Shown here: in pieces, positions 1 through 12,433 of the stretch
How positions within the stretch are numbered: the first letter of the stretch is position 1
Layout: every line of letters begins with the position of its first letter
Assembly (NCBI GenBank): GCA_006538405.1
Contig: BJKQ01000004.1
Location: 3,038,001-3,102,000 of the forward strand
DNA from: Hansfordia pulvinata
Lineage: Eukaryota; Ascomycota; Sordariomycetes; Xylariales
Length of the DNA: 64,000 nt
Direction: 5' to 3'
The notes under the pieces: model-generated
What the model saw: only the letters and a program-made list of their open reading frames with translations
Told to the model about the DNA's origin: nothing
Database searches by the model: none
Position numbers and translations under genes: made by a program

Positions 1-3000
1 GCCGCTCCCATTGCCTGGTCCATCGCGTCGCTGTAGCGGGTGTCAGGTTGATGCGGAGCCGTGGCGGAAGGCCAGACGATGCCTGGTAATATGTGTGTGT
101 GTGGCTTCAAGGCAGTCCCGCAACTCACCAGGCCATCGCAGAAACCTCAGCACTGGACCTCGCGAGTCGGCACACAGCAACTCGAACTCCATGCTGACTG
201 ACGTTATCAAGAACGTTCCATGCCTGCGTGTCCTGAAGCTGGTCTCCGGGCTGGGAATGACTACAAGGGCTCTATAATCATGCGCTCATATGATAGCTCT
301 TCTTGTAACCATTGTGGGGTATGGATTGAGCCTCCAGTGTGGTCTCTGCGCTTCGTTGAGAATAGCACGCAGTCTACCAAACAGCATTGTCACTCCAGCT
401 GCTTGCTACACAAGTAGAGACTCACTCTTCGGCGAAAAGTAGCCGTCATGTGTCATCGAAACGTATATACGTCCGCCTGGTCCGTTTAGTGAGCTCGCGT
501 CCTCGTTCGGAACGTCTCTCGTCTCCAGACGTGGCATGGTACGTTGAGTGACCGAACAAACAATGCGTGTCTCCGGCAACGTCGTGTCCAGGGAGTGTAG
601 ATCAACCCCCGGTCGTAGAACGTCCTTCGATAGACCGTGATGAATTCATGCCGCGAGGTCAAGCCGGGCAGAAAGACATGATCTCCGTGATGCTGCCGAT
701 CCGTCTAAACACCAGGCGTGCCATTCCCAATGGAACAATCCGCACCGTCAGACTAGTCATGTGAACTCGTGTCCCAATGGACTGACACCGGTGTTCACCT
801 ACTTAAGAGTGCAGGAATCGAGGCAAGTCTGAAGGGTGCCACCGACCTCGTCATCTCCGGCCGTATAGGGGCCGGGTCGAGCGAAGAAGCACGGGTTCGT
901 TTCTATCGGCGATGACTTCGAATCGCGTCGTCTTGGAGCCCATGCAAACCTTGGACCTGGCTCTGGATCAGTGAGTGAGTGAGAGATTGTCTGTATCAAG
1001 ACTGGCCGATTGTAGATCCAAGAGCCCAGTCTGGGGAGGGGGATGGCCATGCACTCCGGGCGGCCTGGGTGGTTGGCCTTGGAGGTTGATTATGTTTCCA
1101 AATGGACCCCCGAATCATGTTGCATAGCGGCCTGTTGATATCCTCGCAACTCTCCAAGATGATCATGCTGCTGGGAAGGGAAACTGGTTAGTTACACCCA
1201 AGGGTGTTGAGGAGGTGGCACAGCAAGAGCGGAAGACGAGGCAACCCAGGCAGCAACAGTTTGCGTGGTATCAGGCCAGAGCCCTGTTCACTGCGCAACC
1301 CTAATGATTGAAAAGCCGGGCGTGGCTGGTGGTCGGAAGAGCACAAGTCGGTGTCGCTGCGAGGATGAAGGGGTGTGTGACGAGTATCGACATGAATAAA
1401 ATGCAGACCGAGAAGTCTTAGGCTGTCGCCGATTGCTGGCCGACAGGCGCAATCACGTAATACGTAAAACGTGACAAAAGGGTTCGAATTCCACTGTTTC
1501 TCGTGGAGCCCTTCGCTCTTCCATTCAGGGGGGGGGGGGGGGGGGGGGGCAGACCACCATCAACACCGTGGCATCATGTGTCCTCGTTGGCGTACAGGCC
1601 CCGTCGCCTCTTATTTTCTCCACGACGCAGCAACTGTTGCCAACGGGCCTCTCATGACTGCCTGGTTATTCAACACGGGCCAATCAACACAATGATTGAG
1701 ACCGGACGAGCCCGCGCAAGCCTACGAATGCAGACAAGACGTGAAGTCCACTGACGGACCCTTGTAGAGCAGGCAGAAGCACTGCCGTGAACGCACTGAT
1801 AAGGTCGCGTAGCCGTCATCTTGGTTCGTTGGGAACTCGCGAGTCCTTTTCAGCACCCATTGTGGTGCCCCCCTTAGTTCGTGGTCCATTGCTTCATTGG
1901 AGGCGCGCTTGTAGCGTGCAAGGTCCAATCTGTTCCGTGCGAAGATCTTCACGAGAAAGCCCGCTACTGTATAAATTGCCCGGGCGAAAGGTGTCAGCAT
2001 TCTCCAACCCCGAGTAAATTGGAAGATATCATGGGAACGTAACCGAATATGAGAACTCGTCAGGAATGGGACACTCGAGAACAAGATAAGCCGAGGAATC
2101 ACTGGCGCCAACCCCCACCAAACCCAATGGCAGGTGGCTCAGTCACTCGACAGGTAGGGTCCCGCGTGAGGCGCGACCCGTGTCACCATTGATGCCTCAA
2201 TTCGGCATACACAGGGGAAGCAGCGCCTCAGGGGACCATGGCTAGTCTTTGAGGGTTGTCCTCTCTCCCGACCCAGATCGGGCTCTTGGGCCCGCGTATA
2301 TTTCTGGACCTGTGAGTAAATGTCCTCACGCTTCAGCGCGACGATATCAACTCTGGAAAATTTGGGTGTATTGGTCAGCTAAGCTGGCCAGGTTCTCAAG
2401 GGAGCAAGGATTGAACCTGACGAAGTGCGCCCAACTGCCGATGAGGCCGCATGCAAACCCCTCGAAACAGGAATTATCAGAGAAAAGACCAGGTATTTTC
2501 GCGAGTCTGTCAATATCTATACCCTGCCAATTGCCCCATCTCACATATCGAAGGGACCCGGGGAGGAGGCAGGGAAGGTGGCGCTGTTTTGCTGGCACTC
2601 GACCGCGTGAGGGCAGACTCCGTGAAACAGTCACTCACTATGGGAACCTGGCCATTTCACCGATGAGAATCACCCCAGTTACCAGGAAGGTAACCACGCG
2701 AAGCATAATGTGTAAGCTGTAGTAAGTACAGTCACTATAGGTAAGTACGTTCGAGTTATGAGCGCACAGCGCTGCCCCAAGGGCGAGGTTCAAGCCGGGT
2801 CTCAAGACCAACCAGGATGCCTGCCAACCGGAGAGAAGTCCCATTCTGAACCATCTAGGACCATCTATGGAGCCCATACTCATGACGCTTGTGGTGCATG
2901 TGCCGCAGCCTGAACCATTCATGCTGCCGAGTCTGGTTGCGAACCCCTCGCGAGATACCGCTTCTATCAATGAGGCTTCGCTCACAACATGGTCGTGTAT

Positions 3001-3980
3001 CTGCTGGCGGATGCTCCCAGACTACCCGGTAGTCGAGCTGGGCTGTGGGAACAGTAGACCTAAGCTACAGTTCCCAACACCAGTAATTACTCGAAGCCTT
3101 TTGCGCGTGTTATGTCTTGGATTGTGGTTGACTCGTTGCCACGGTTGCTTCTCCTCGGCCACGGGGTTACGCGTAGGTACGAAGGACTGGAGGGCTCATA
3201 GAGGCAGACTCCATGTGCGGTACTTGTACTTGGCAGGTCTCCAAGATATCTGCCGTTTCTTCGTACCCGTACATCATCCGACCCTTACCCGTCTTCCGTG
3301 AACCTGGATTGATTGGGCTCCATCAGTGCGGGACGGAGGTCGGGTCGTGCCTACCTCTCGTACCTTACGAGTATTGATGCAGCCGGCAGGCGGGTCATTG
3401 GGCTGGCCCTGCAGCCGAGTCAGTGGCTCCTGACGGCCCGTCGCAGGTTGATTGGGTGCCGCCATCGGCATCCAACCAGGTGTCAGCTCGCTAACTTGGA
3501 CAGTACCCTGGGAAGTACATAGGGCCCAGAGGCCTTCGGCCATCGACAGGAGCACGGCTCAGCCTGGAAAGCTTGACTCTTATCCGGTCAAGTACTGCGG
3601 GATGCAATAGGGAGATGAGATACCGATGCACCACCACGAATCGCACATAGTTGAAGTACCTACCAGGCGAGGCGCGGACAAGAGTACTTTGGTAGCTTCC
3701 TGGCTTAGTGCTTCGTAGCCAGAGAGAGGCACACGATCAGGCGTAGCTGGCTCGTACCCGCCAGCCTCGAGCACATCCATTCCGCCTGGCACGGTACCCC
3801 GGGAGCAAGTACCTGCCACCACCCTCTGACGATGCGCCTGTCTGTCCTTTCACAGTTCTGCGGTACCACGACCTCAGAGAGAACTATAGCGGATACTTCC
3901 CCCTCGTACCGACCTGTAGGTTAGCTCAGCCAGCCCACTCCCTCGCGCTCCATCACTCACTTCACCACACCCCATCGTCT
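1..3980. other. gene-free region, left end
   Basis: I recognise no gene here. Open frames on both strands are short (under about 160 codons), overlap each other, and show no domain motif or plausible exon chain. CpG is common, so the stretch does not look like a copy decayed by repeat-induced point mutation. It holds one 22-base poly(G) tract, annotated separately. The right end grades into the pyrimidine-rich leader of NOT1. Confidence 0.6.
1528..1549. repeat. poly(G) tract, 22 bases
   Basis: An uninterrupted run of G in gene-free sequence. Similar runs of 15-24 G or C recur at 23079, 27257, 48841, 62404 and 63403, all outside genes. Run lengths in the assembly may be inaccurate. Confidence 0.95.
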
Positions 3981-3983
3981 CTT

Positions 3984-4029
3984 CGCCGCCGCCGCCGCCG
4001 CCACCACCACCACCACCACCACAACTACC
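3984..4029. repeat. GCC/ACC trinucleotide microsatellite
   Basis: A (GCC)n block runs directly into an (ACC)n block, with slight degeneration at the right end. It lies about 0.9 kb upstream of the NOT1 start codon. A second pure (GCC)n block lies near 4493-4516 in the same leader. Confidence 0.9.
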
Positions 4030-4942
4030 ACCACCGCCCACCGCATCATCCACCACTACAACCACCATCACCCCAAGAGAACGGCGACCAACCTGACTTG
4101 GCTCATCGCGCCCCATCCAGCACCGCTCCCCTCCCTACGCTTGCATCTATCGTCTCTCACTCAACCTCTCGCACGCGCCGCCGGCTTGGTCTGCCAGTTC
4201 CCCCTCCTGCCCAAGCTCGCAGCAACCCCCCGGAATCGACGACCTCAGCATCCCAGCTGTCCATCCCACTCGGTCTCGAGCTGCTGCGCTCCGACGTCTT
4301 CCCGGCGGAGCAACCTGCGTCCGGACGAACCGATATTTAGGTGGCCCAGGTTTGCGATTCCACTGGCTGCTCCCCCGCCCATCCATATCTCAAGGTACGC
4401 ATCCAACTCAGTCAGTCGAGCTGCTGCACCACCACCAGCACGCGCGCAAGTACCCCGTCCGCCGCCGCCCTCGTCCTCGTCCGCGTCCTCGTTGCCGCCG
4501 CCGCCGCCGCCGCCGCTATACTACGTCCGCCCACCAGACCACCCGCTGACTCTCGTGAGGCGTGGCGCAGCGCAGCGCAGTACTGCCGAGCACAGTGCTG
4601 CCCGGCATAGCATCATCGCATTGTATCGCACTGCGCCCCCGAACATCGCTTGGCCATCTCCATGACTGGCCTGCCTCTGTCCTACCTCTCCCCAGCCCTC
4701 GCCCCCGCTGCCTCTCTACAACCCTGGCCCGTCCCAGCCCAACTCCGCACCCTCAGTGTCCGCTGCTGCTGTACGAGGTAGAAGAGCGCCGGTGACCCCA
4801 AGAGATCCCTTGTTTGGGCTCTGAGGGGATCCTCCAGCTGTGGTGCTTGTTCCTCTCCTGATCTACTATCATCACCACCCACCACAGTGTCGTGCACTCC
4901 AAACATCTTGCCTCTCCCCTCGTCCCCTCCTCATCGTCCTCA
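4030..4942 (+). promoter_or_regulatory. pyrimidine-rich promoter and 5' leader of NOT1
   Basis: The + strand is strongly C/T-rich with many CTC, TCC and CCACC words, as is common for promoters and leaders of highly expressed fungal genes. No conserved protein motif appears in its frames. The first ATG that opens the NOT1 frame follows at 4943. An upstream non-coding exon cannot be excluded. Confidence 0.45.
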
Positions 4943-7900
4943 ATGGTCCACCCTTCGCACTCTTCCTCTCACTCAAGATCTGGAACCTTCTCGCCCTCCT
5001 CCACTCACGGCCTGCAAACCTCCGCCACCTCTGCTCACTCCCCCCACCTCTCCCAGCCCGGTCCCCTGAGTGCTGGCGCCAGTCCCAGCACCAGCAGTCC
5101 GACCCACGGGACCAGCTCCCTGACCAAGATCGTCGTCGCTCAGGTCTATCTGCTCCTGAGCACCATCAAGAAGGACCAGGACGAGGCCAAGTACGAACAG
5201 CAAGTAGACCAGCTTAGAAAGGTACAGTATACCCTCCCGCCCTTGTCCATGCCGTTGACTGACATTTCTTCGCCCTTCTCTAGCTCATCAATGAGCACGG
5301 CATGGAGGTCTTCTCCAAATACTTCACCCGCCTGGTGGCCGGGAATGCCGCACAAATCTTCCCAGGCCTAAATCGGTCTGCTTCCAACACGGGCACCTAT
5401 TCTATTCTGGCCGCCGAGATGGACAAGATATCTCACGACCCTGATCAGGCATCCAAAATAGCAGAGTCTATTGAGACGGCAAGCGAGGACATATTTCGAG
5501 ACTTCGACCTGTCCACGTTTATGGAACATTTCAAGCTGGATGCTTTGGAAAAGACCATTTTGGCCTTGGCCTTCAAATCTGGCTCGCGTCAAGATCTGAA
5601 AACCAAGGGTAAGCAAGCTTCCTCTAGTCGCGACCGATTGCGCATGCGGGACTGACATACTTTCTTTTTTGAATACAGCCGACGCCATCTTGTCCACCAA
5701 CTTCCCCACATTCGTGAACATCATATCGAGAGCCGACGGCCCCCACTCCGACCTCCAACCCAGCTTCATCGCCGCCATCGTCGACCGCTACATCCAAGGC
5801 CACCCTCCCAATTGGAATGCCGCTGCGAAATCCGAGCTCAGCCACAAGGTGAAGTCACGCTGGCTTCAGCCTGATTTGACACCTCCTATCGAGGTTTTGG
5901 CTGCCCTGGATCTATTGCGTGTCCTTGGTGAGAAGCAGCCCAATGCGCTGGCCTTGCAAATCCAACGGACTGGGCCCGATTTCACCAGTGATGTCGACAC
6001 CTGCCTGAAACACCTGCAGAACCGGCCCACCAACGTGGCCCTGAGCGAGGAGCAAGTCTGTGCCGCTCTTACCTACACCTCTGTCAGCATGACCCAACGC
6101 CACGACCCCTCCGTTCTGACCGCCGCTCTCCGCCGCGTACTGCCGGCATCCTTCTCTTGGCAAGATACCATTGGCTACTTCGACCAGCACGACGTTCGCA
6201 TGTCCTCGGAACAATTTCTGCGGCTGTATCAGGCACTCGTCTCCGTGGCCCAAGACCAGGAAGACTTCAATATCCAAGGTCTCTGGGAGGTTCCAGCTGG
6301 GAGAACCCCGAAACGCAGCTATCGTTCATCTGCGCGTACGCATCTTTGACCCCGGATCAACTAGACGCGAGCACCATCCCTGGTCTGCAGGCCACTTTCA
6401 CCCTCGACGAATATGCCGATTCGCTTCCAGAAGTTCGTGAGCGAGCTGCCATTGCCGTGAAGCATCCTCTTGTCTCTGGCCCCGCTCTATCAGCCATCTT
6501 CCAAGTCGCTCTTCACTCTTTGCACGCCTCCCAAAGCGTTGAAGCCAAGCGTCTGTTTCAAGAGGTTGTTGTTCCCAACTTGGACATCTTCATTGTCTCG
6601 TCTTTTGGTGTACCGAAACCTTGGCCGAACATGGCTGTTGAGACCCTGATCTCTCTCTTCGATAACTTCCTCCTTAGGCGCACCGAAAACTCCGACTTCG
6701 TTCTTGACAGCCTTTGGAGGAAGGACAAAGCCTGGGTAGTCCAGAGGTTGCAGCAAGCCCACGTCGACCGGCCGGCAGATCTGCCTCTCATCTTCGAACA
6801 CGTGGTTAGGCACAACTGGCTCGAAGAGTTGGTCTATCTGCCCACCGGCTTTGGTTACGACTTGGCTGCCCTTGCACATGCCGAAAACTGCCTCGACCTG
6901 AACGTGTGGGCTCGCACCAATGCAGAGCGAGGCATTGAAATCGATGGGTCCCTCCTGCAGTTCCTCAACATCAAAGCCAGCTTCGAGGCCGAATACCAGA
7001 GGCCTGCTGGGGGACAGCCAGCGCAGAAGAGAAGCACGACGCTTCAAGTCAGAACAGTTTCCGCCATGCTCCAGATTCTCGAAGAGTTCATGCCAAAGAA
7101 ACCAGTCCCCTCGCTGATCATGGTTCAGCGCCTTTGCATCACGGCTTACCCTCGGCTAATAAATTATGGTGAAGGGTTTGATGACATAATCGACGCCAAT
7201 GGCCGAGATGGCAACGCGCTGCCGCAAGCTGCTGTCAACCGGATGGAGGAACACTACAAGAAAATGTACGGCGACGAGACCGAAGTCAAGGTCATTGTGC
7301 AAAAGCTTGACGAGTACAAGCGATCTCGGGATCCTTTGGATCAGGACATCTTTTCCTGCATGATCCATGGGCTCTTCGACGAGTATTCCCATTTCGTGGA
7401 CTACCCGCTTGAGGCGCTTGCCACGACTGCCGTACTCTTTGGTGGCGTCATATCACACAAGTTGATATCCGAATTGCCCCTCCAGATCGGCCTTGGCATG
7501 ATTCTCGAAGCTGTACGCGATCACGTGCCGGAGCATCCCATGTACAAGTTCGGTCTGCAGGCTCTCATGCAGCTACTCACCCGCTTCAGAGAATGGCCCG
7601 GCTTCTGCAAACAGCTTCTCGCAATTCCCGGGCTGCAAGGTACAGAGGCTTGGAGACGAGCCGAGGATGTGGTGCGCGAGGACGAAGACGAGAAAGCACG
7701 CCTTCAGAACGGAGCCCCGCCCACTGCTCATGCTCCAGCCGAGGCTCTGCTCAAAGGCAACGGCGACGGTGCCGAACCACACGCCGCACCCTTCTCTGCA
7801 GTCAAGTTCGACGAGCCTCCCCCAGGCATCATGTTCGACGAGCCGGTTGTCGACGTTCAGGACAAGATTCAATTTGGACTGAACAATCTGACTCCGACGT

Positions 7901-10900
7901 CCCTGCAGGCGACGTTCCGGGAAATTTGCGAAGTCCTCGAAGAACGCAACCAGCAGTGGTTCGCCAGTCACCTGGTCGAGGAACGAGCCAAGATGCAGCC
8001 CAACTACCACCAGGTCTACCTCGACTTGGTCAAGCTCTTCGAACACCGAGGGCTGTGGAACGAGGTGCTCAGGCAGACCTACATCAGCGTGGCTCGTATG
8101 CTCAACTCAGAAAGCACAATGCAGAACTCGACCGACAGAACTCACCTCAAGTACTTGGGCGCCTGGTTGGGGCTGCTGACCCTTGCCAGAGATAAACCTA
8201 TTCGCCTGCGGAACCTGGCTTTCAAGCAACTCCTGATCGAGGCTCACGATTCGAAGCGTCTGTTGATCGTGATTCCTTTCGTCTGCAAGGTATTGATTCA
8301 GGGCGCCAAGTCGGCGATATTCCGCCCTCCTAATCCCTGGTTGATGGACATCATCCAACTTCTGATTGAACTATATCTGCATGGGGATCTCAAGCTTAAC
8401 CAGAAGTTCGAAATTGAGGTGCTTTGCAAAGATCTCGGCCTCGATCATAAGAGTATCGAGCCGTCTAGGGAGTTGGAGAACCGAGTACCCATGGACGAGG
8501 TCAGCGAGCAGATGGTTGGACCAGAGCATCTGGACCACCAGTTTGAGAATCTCTCTCTCAACGGAATGGCCAACGCTGTTCCTGCTGGTCTGTCGCCTCA
8601 TGATGCTGCTCCTATCACGCTTCCGGACATCGGCCCTGGGCTTCAGCTCCCGCCCATTCCCAATGACTTCCCAATCACCCCGGCGAAGCTCGGCGAGATT
8701 GTGCGCACCGCGCTCCTGCGGGCCTTGCAAGACATCATTCAGCCAGTGGTGGACAGGTCCGTCACTATTGCCGCTATCAGCACCCAGCAGATGATACACA
8801 AAGACTTCGCCACTGAGCCTGATGAGAACAGGCTGCGAACTTCCGCCATCAACATGGTGAAAGCCACTGCTGGTAGTCTGGCCCTCGTCACGTCTAAGGA
8901 GCCGCTGCGAGCTAACATCACCAACTCCATGCGCCAGCTGTCATCAGAAATTCCTGGCGGAATCCCAGAGGGCACTCTCATCATGTGCGTCAATTCGAAT
9001 TTAGATCTCGCCTGCAACGTCATTGAGAAACAAGCCGAGGAGCGCGCAATCCCGGAGATCGAGGAAATGATAGAAGTGGAGCTTGAGAGGCGACGGGTTC
9101 ATCGCCAGCAACGACCTAACGACCCCTACGTCGATCCTGGTCTCAGCCGATGGGCAATGACCATTCCTCACCCTTTCAAGCTGTCACCAAGCCTGGCTGG
9201 TCTGAACTCGGAACAGATGGCCATCTACGATGACTTCGCTCGTCAGCCTCGCGGAGCGACCCAGTCAAGTGCCACTCATGTGTCATCTACCTCTGATGCC
9301 ACGCGCAATCTGGCCAACGAAGTGCTCCAGGAACAGTTCACGTCTATGCCGAACCTGCCCACTCCGTCAGAGACCCCGCAGCTTCCGCATATCAACCCAC
9401 ATGCGCCGTACTCGCATGTCCAACCTCCGGGTATCACGAACGGGCGTCCGTCGGCTCACCCCACTCCTGACGGGCGAGCTTTGGCCGACCGGGTGCAGAA
9501 GCTTCTGTCTGAAATCGAGCGCTCAGCAACCGAGTCTCCAGAGGAGCATTTCAACGAGCTTCCCAGGCCTCACAATCTGCTTGATGCCGTCGATACCTTC
9601 ACGCAGCTGATCATTCGGCAGAACTCCGAAGAGTTTGCTGTTTTCGCGGCTGACAGAATCTGTCAGCTGCTCCTGAACTCTCAAGTGAGCCACACGCTCT
9701 TCATTGAGAGCTTGGTACACATTCTGGAGCTTCTATTGAAGATTTCGGCCAGCTTTGGTGCAGCGTTGCAGGACCGCGTGCAGGCCAACATTGCACAACA
9801 GAATCCCTCCAGCATCCTTAACCTGCCTCTGATTTCGGCTCTGCTTCCCACGGACCTGCTGGATCTCCGAAGTCTTGATCGCATGGTTGCGAAAGTGCTG
9901 GTACAAAGAGAGGAGCGAGCGCTTGAGTTTTTTGAGCAACTGCTTGATCTGACCTTGTTCAACGACCGCCCTATCGCGCTCTTTGCCGACTTCGCGCGCA
10001 GTCTGGAATTCGCCTGGGATTGGATCATTGCAGAGCCCGAGCTTGAAGCAGCACAACGGTTGAGGTCCAAGTTTGTCTCCGCCGGTCTCCCGAAACCTCC
10101 TGCCCAGGACGCAGATAACCTCGACAATGCCCGGCCAGATCAGCTTGAGTATGTCTTGGACGAGTGGATTCGACTTGCCAGCAACGACAACGCAACCGAA
10201 AAGTCCCTGGCCGTATTCGTCAAGCAGATGCGGCTCAAGGGTATCGTGGCAAGCAAAGACGATCTGTTTATCTTTGTTCGCCGAGCAATCGACGCCTCTG
10301 CGTTGCACTTCGAACACATCACACACAACGGTGGCAGCAGCACTGAGGCATTCGCGGCCACCGATGCTGTGGTCAAGCTTGTGCAGTTCTTCGCCAAGGA
10401 TAATTCTACGGGCGAGGCCCGAGCTGGAGCGCTACCTGTCATGGAAGCCGTGCTATCCATCCTGGCAATTGTCCTGAACCACCACCATATTCACCGCGGC
10501 GAACACTTCTGCCAACGTGTCTTCTTCCGGTTCTTCTCCCAACTCCTCCACGGCATCGACGTTGTGTTCAGCGAGGCGGACCCATCTCGCAAAGAATTTC
10601 TCTTGAGGGTGGCCGACACCGTGCTGCAGCTGAATCCCGCTCGTTTCCCCGGCTTTGCCTACTGCTGGTTGAGTCTCGTCCAACATAGGCGCTTCCTGCC
10701 AGAGCTAGTGCTCATCGAGGAGCATCGCGGTTGGTCTTTGCTCACCAGCATCTTGACGTCCCTGCTCAAGCATGTGTGTGAACACTTGAAATCGATTGAA
10801 ATTCCAGATGTCGCCAAGGACTTCTATCGGGCTACTCTGAAGCTCATGATCATTCTTCAGCATGACTTCCCCGACTACATGGCATTCAGCTGCATCCAGC

Positions 10901-11682
10901 TCGTCAACTGCGTTCCGCCTTACTGCAAGCAGCTCCGAAACGTGATTCTGAACTGCAACCCCCGCAACGATGCCGAAGCGAGTGCCATTGACTCCGAGCT
11001 GCCAGAAGCGTCCGTCTCAAACCTGCGCGCTGCTGGGCTTCTGGAAGTCCTGGAGCAGATCATGCGGTCCGGTGCTTCAGAGGATGCCATCGCGCACCTA
11101 ACCCATGCAATTAGCCGAAACAGTGCCGGGAACACTACGTTTGGGCATGTTCAGCTCAACACCAATGTCAAGCTTGTGGACGACATCATCTCCTTCATTG
11201 GTCACCACGCCGTGTCCCGGTTCCAACAAGATGGGCCTCTCTTTGCCCCGAACGGCCCGGACACTGCCACGATTTCACTCCTCGTGCACGAGCTGCATCC
11301 CGAAGCCAGATTTTTCCTGCTTGGGAGTGTTCTGGACAGATTGCGATACCCGGGACCCCTGACCGAATATTTCAGCCTCGTGGTTTTCGAGACCTGGGGT
11401 ACTGATATGACCGACCAAGAGGAGATCGATATTCGACAGCAGATTGTTCGCATTCTGCTCGAAAGATTCGCTGGTTTCTGGCCTCAGCCTCCTGGCCTGG
11501 TGCGGGTCATGCTGGAGCTTCTGAAGGACGAAAAGTACCGGTTCTTTGACCAATCCTTCATCAAATCTGACCGCGAGGTGAGTGCCGCCCTGTTATCGAG
11601 TTACAATGACAGTATGACTGACTATCTCCAGATTGCGGATCAATTTGTTCATCTCGGCGGCAACGGGCTTCGGGGAACTTAG
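4943..11682 (+). CDS. NOT1: CCR4-NOT transcription complex subunit 1, frame broken by one missing base
   Basis: Scaffold of the CCR4-NOT deadenylase, which shortens mRNA poly(A) tails and represses translation in the cytoplasm. I infer four exons: 4943-5221, 5284-5608, 5679-11577 and 11632-11682. All introns have GT-AG ends. The product would be about 2184 aa, normal for fungal NOT1 (yeast about 2100). Visible regions are a Ser/Thr-rich N-terminus, N-terminal helical repeats, the MIF4G-like CAF1-binding domain (about 910-1130, from DVQDKIQFGLNNLTP), the DUF3819/CAF40-binding helices (about 1185-1325, FPITPAKLGEIV) and the C-terminal NOT1 superfamily domain (about 1590-2165). The frame shifts at 6285-6287: the upstream frame ends at 6349, while the downstream frame carries SWENPETQLSF and stays open to the end. 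One extra G joins them and makes the total coding length divisible by three. Start choice: first in-frame ATG. Confidence 0.95.
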
Positions 11683-12433
11683 TTCTCGGCCTTGGATGCG
11701 CATACTGAAATGTATTCTTTTTTGCCACGATACTTCCTAGAGCGACGGTCTGTGCCCAATGGAGTCGTTTCAAGCCCCAACCCTTGGTGGTCAGGGGGCG
11801 GGAGATGATGCGGTTTTGACGGGAAACGAATGGACATGGCGGCAGTCTGGGTTGAAAACAAGCATGGCGGGCGGGCAAAAAGTACGGGCCCGGAGCATTT
11901 CATGGCGTCTATTGGAGAGTTTACTCGGATATCTTTCTCACCATTGTACCTTGTCCTAGACGCCCTTACGGATATAACGACTCGCAGAGGCTGGTAACGA
12001 CTCGCAGAGGCTGGTAGTAGGGCTACGGATCACACCGACCTCATTGACTAGTGTAATCATGTATCATAGTATAGAATCCCACAACGTGCTGCTTTTGACA
12101 GCATTTTCATTCCAACTTGGAACTGCCGGCCTTGCTACCCTGGAAGTACTGTGCCGCACAACCGCGTTGTGGCGTCATGCGCTACGGGGGGAATAAACCT
12201 CATGCTCGTGTGGTTGGGACTGGCAAATACATGGAATCGGAATTTGACTGAATAGTATAACGTATGCGATGCCTATCTAACGAACTAGCAAACCAATGAA
12301 ACCAACAGCAAATCGAGGAAACCTGGCAACTCCGGGCGTGCAAGTAAAACGGCGGGGAATCAAAACCGAATAAAAAAAAAGATCAAGGGAGCCGGAGAAA
12401 AGAGGGGGGGGGAGGGGAATCAACCACGACCGC
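11683..12433. other. 3' intergenic spacer between convergent genes
   Basis: Contains the 3' ends of NOT1 and of the convergent MDR gene. No gene is seen. It holds one 20 bp tandem duplication (11975-12014), and just before the MDR stop there is an A-rich then G-rich stretch (12370-12418). Confidence 0.6.
11975..12014. repeat. 20 bp perfect tandem duplication
   Basis: The unit beginning TAACGACTCGCAGAGG occurs twice head to tail in the 3' region of NOT1, with no mismatches between the two copies. Confidence 0.9.

Noticed and set aside
1471..1500. GGGTTCGAATTCC, resembling a tRNA T-arm
   Set aside because: No acceptor stem, D-arm or anticodon arm can be folded from the preceding 60 bases.
2395..2460. 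CAGGTTCAATCCTTG on the - strand, resembling a tRNA T-arm
   Set aside because: The rest of the expected cloverleaf does not pair.
1..3980. Decayed transposon altered by repeat-induced point mutation
   Set aside because: CpG and CpA remain common, A/T is not elevated, and no repeat termini or transposase remnants are visible.
6278..6295. An 18-nt GT...AG micro-intron to explain the NOT1 frame change
   Set aside because: Its length is a multiple of three, so it would not shift the frame, and it is far below spliceable size.
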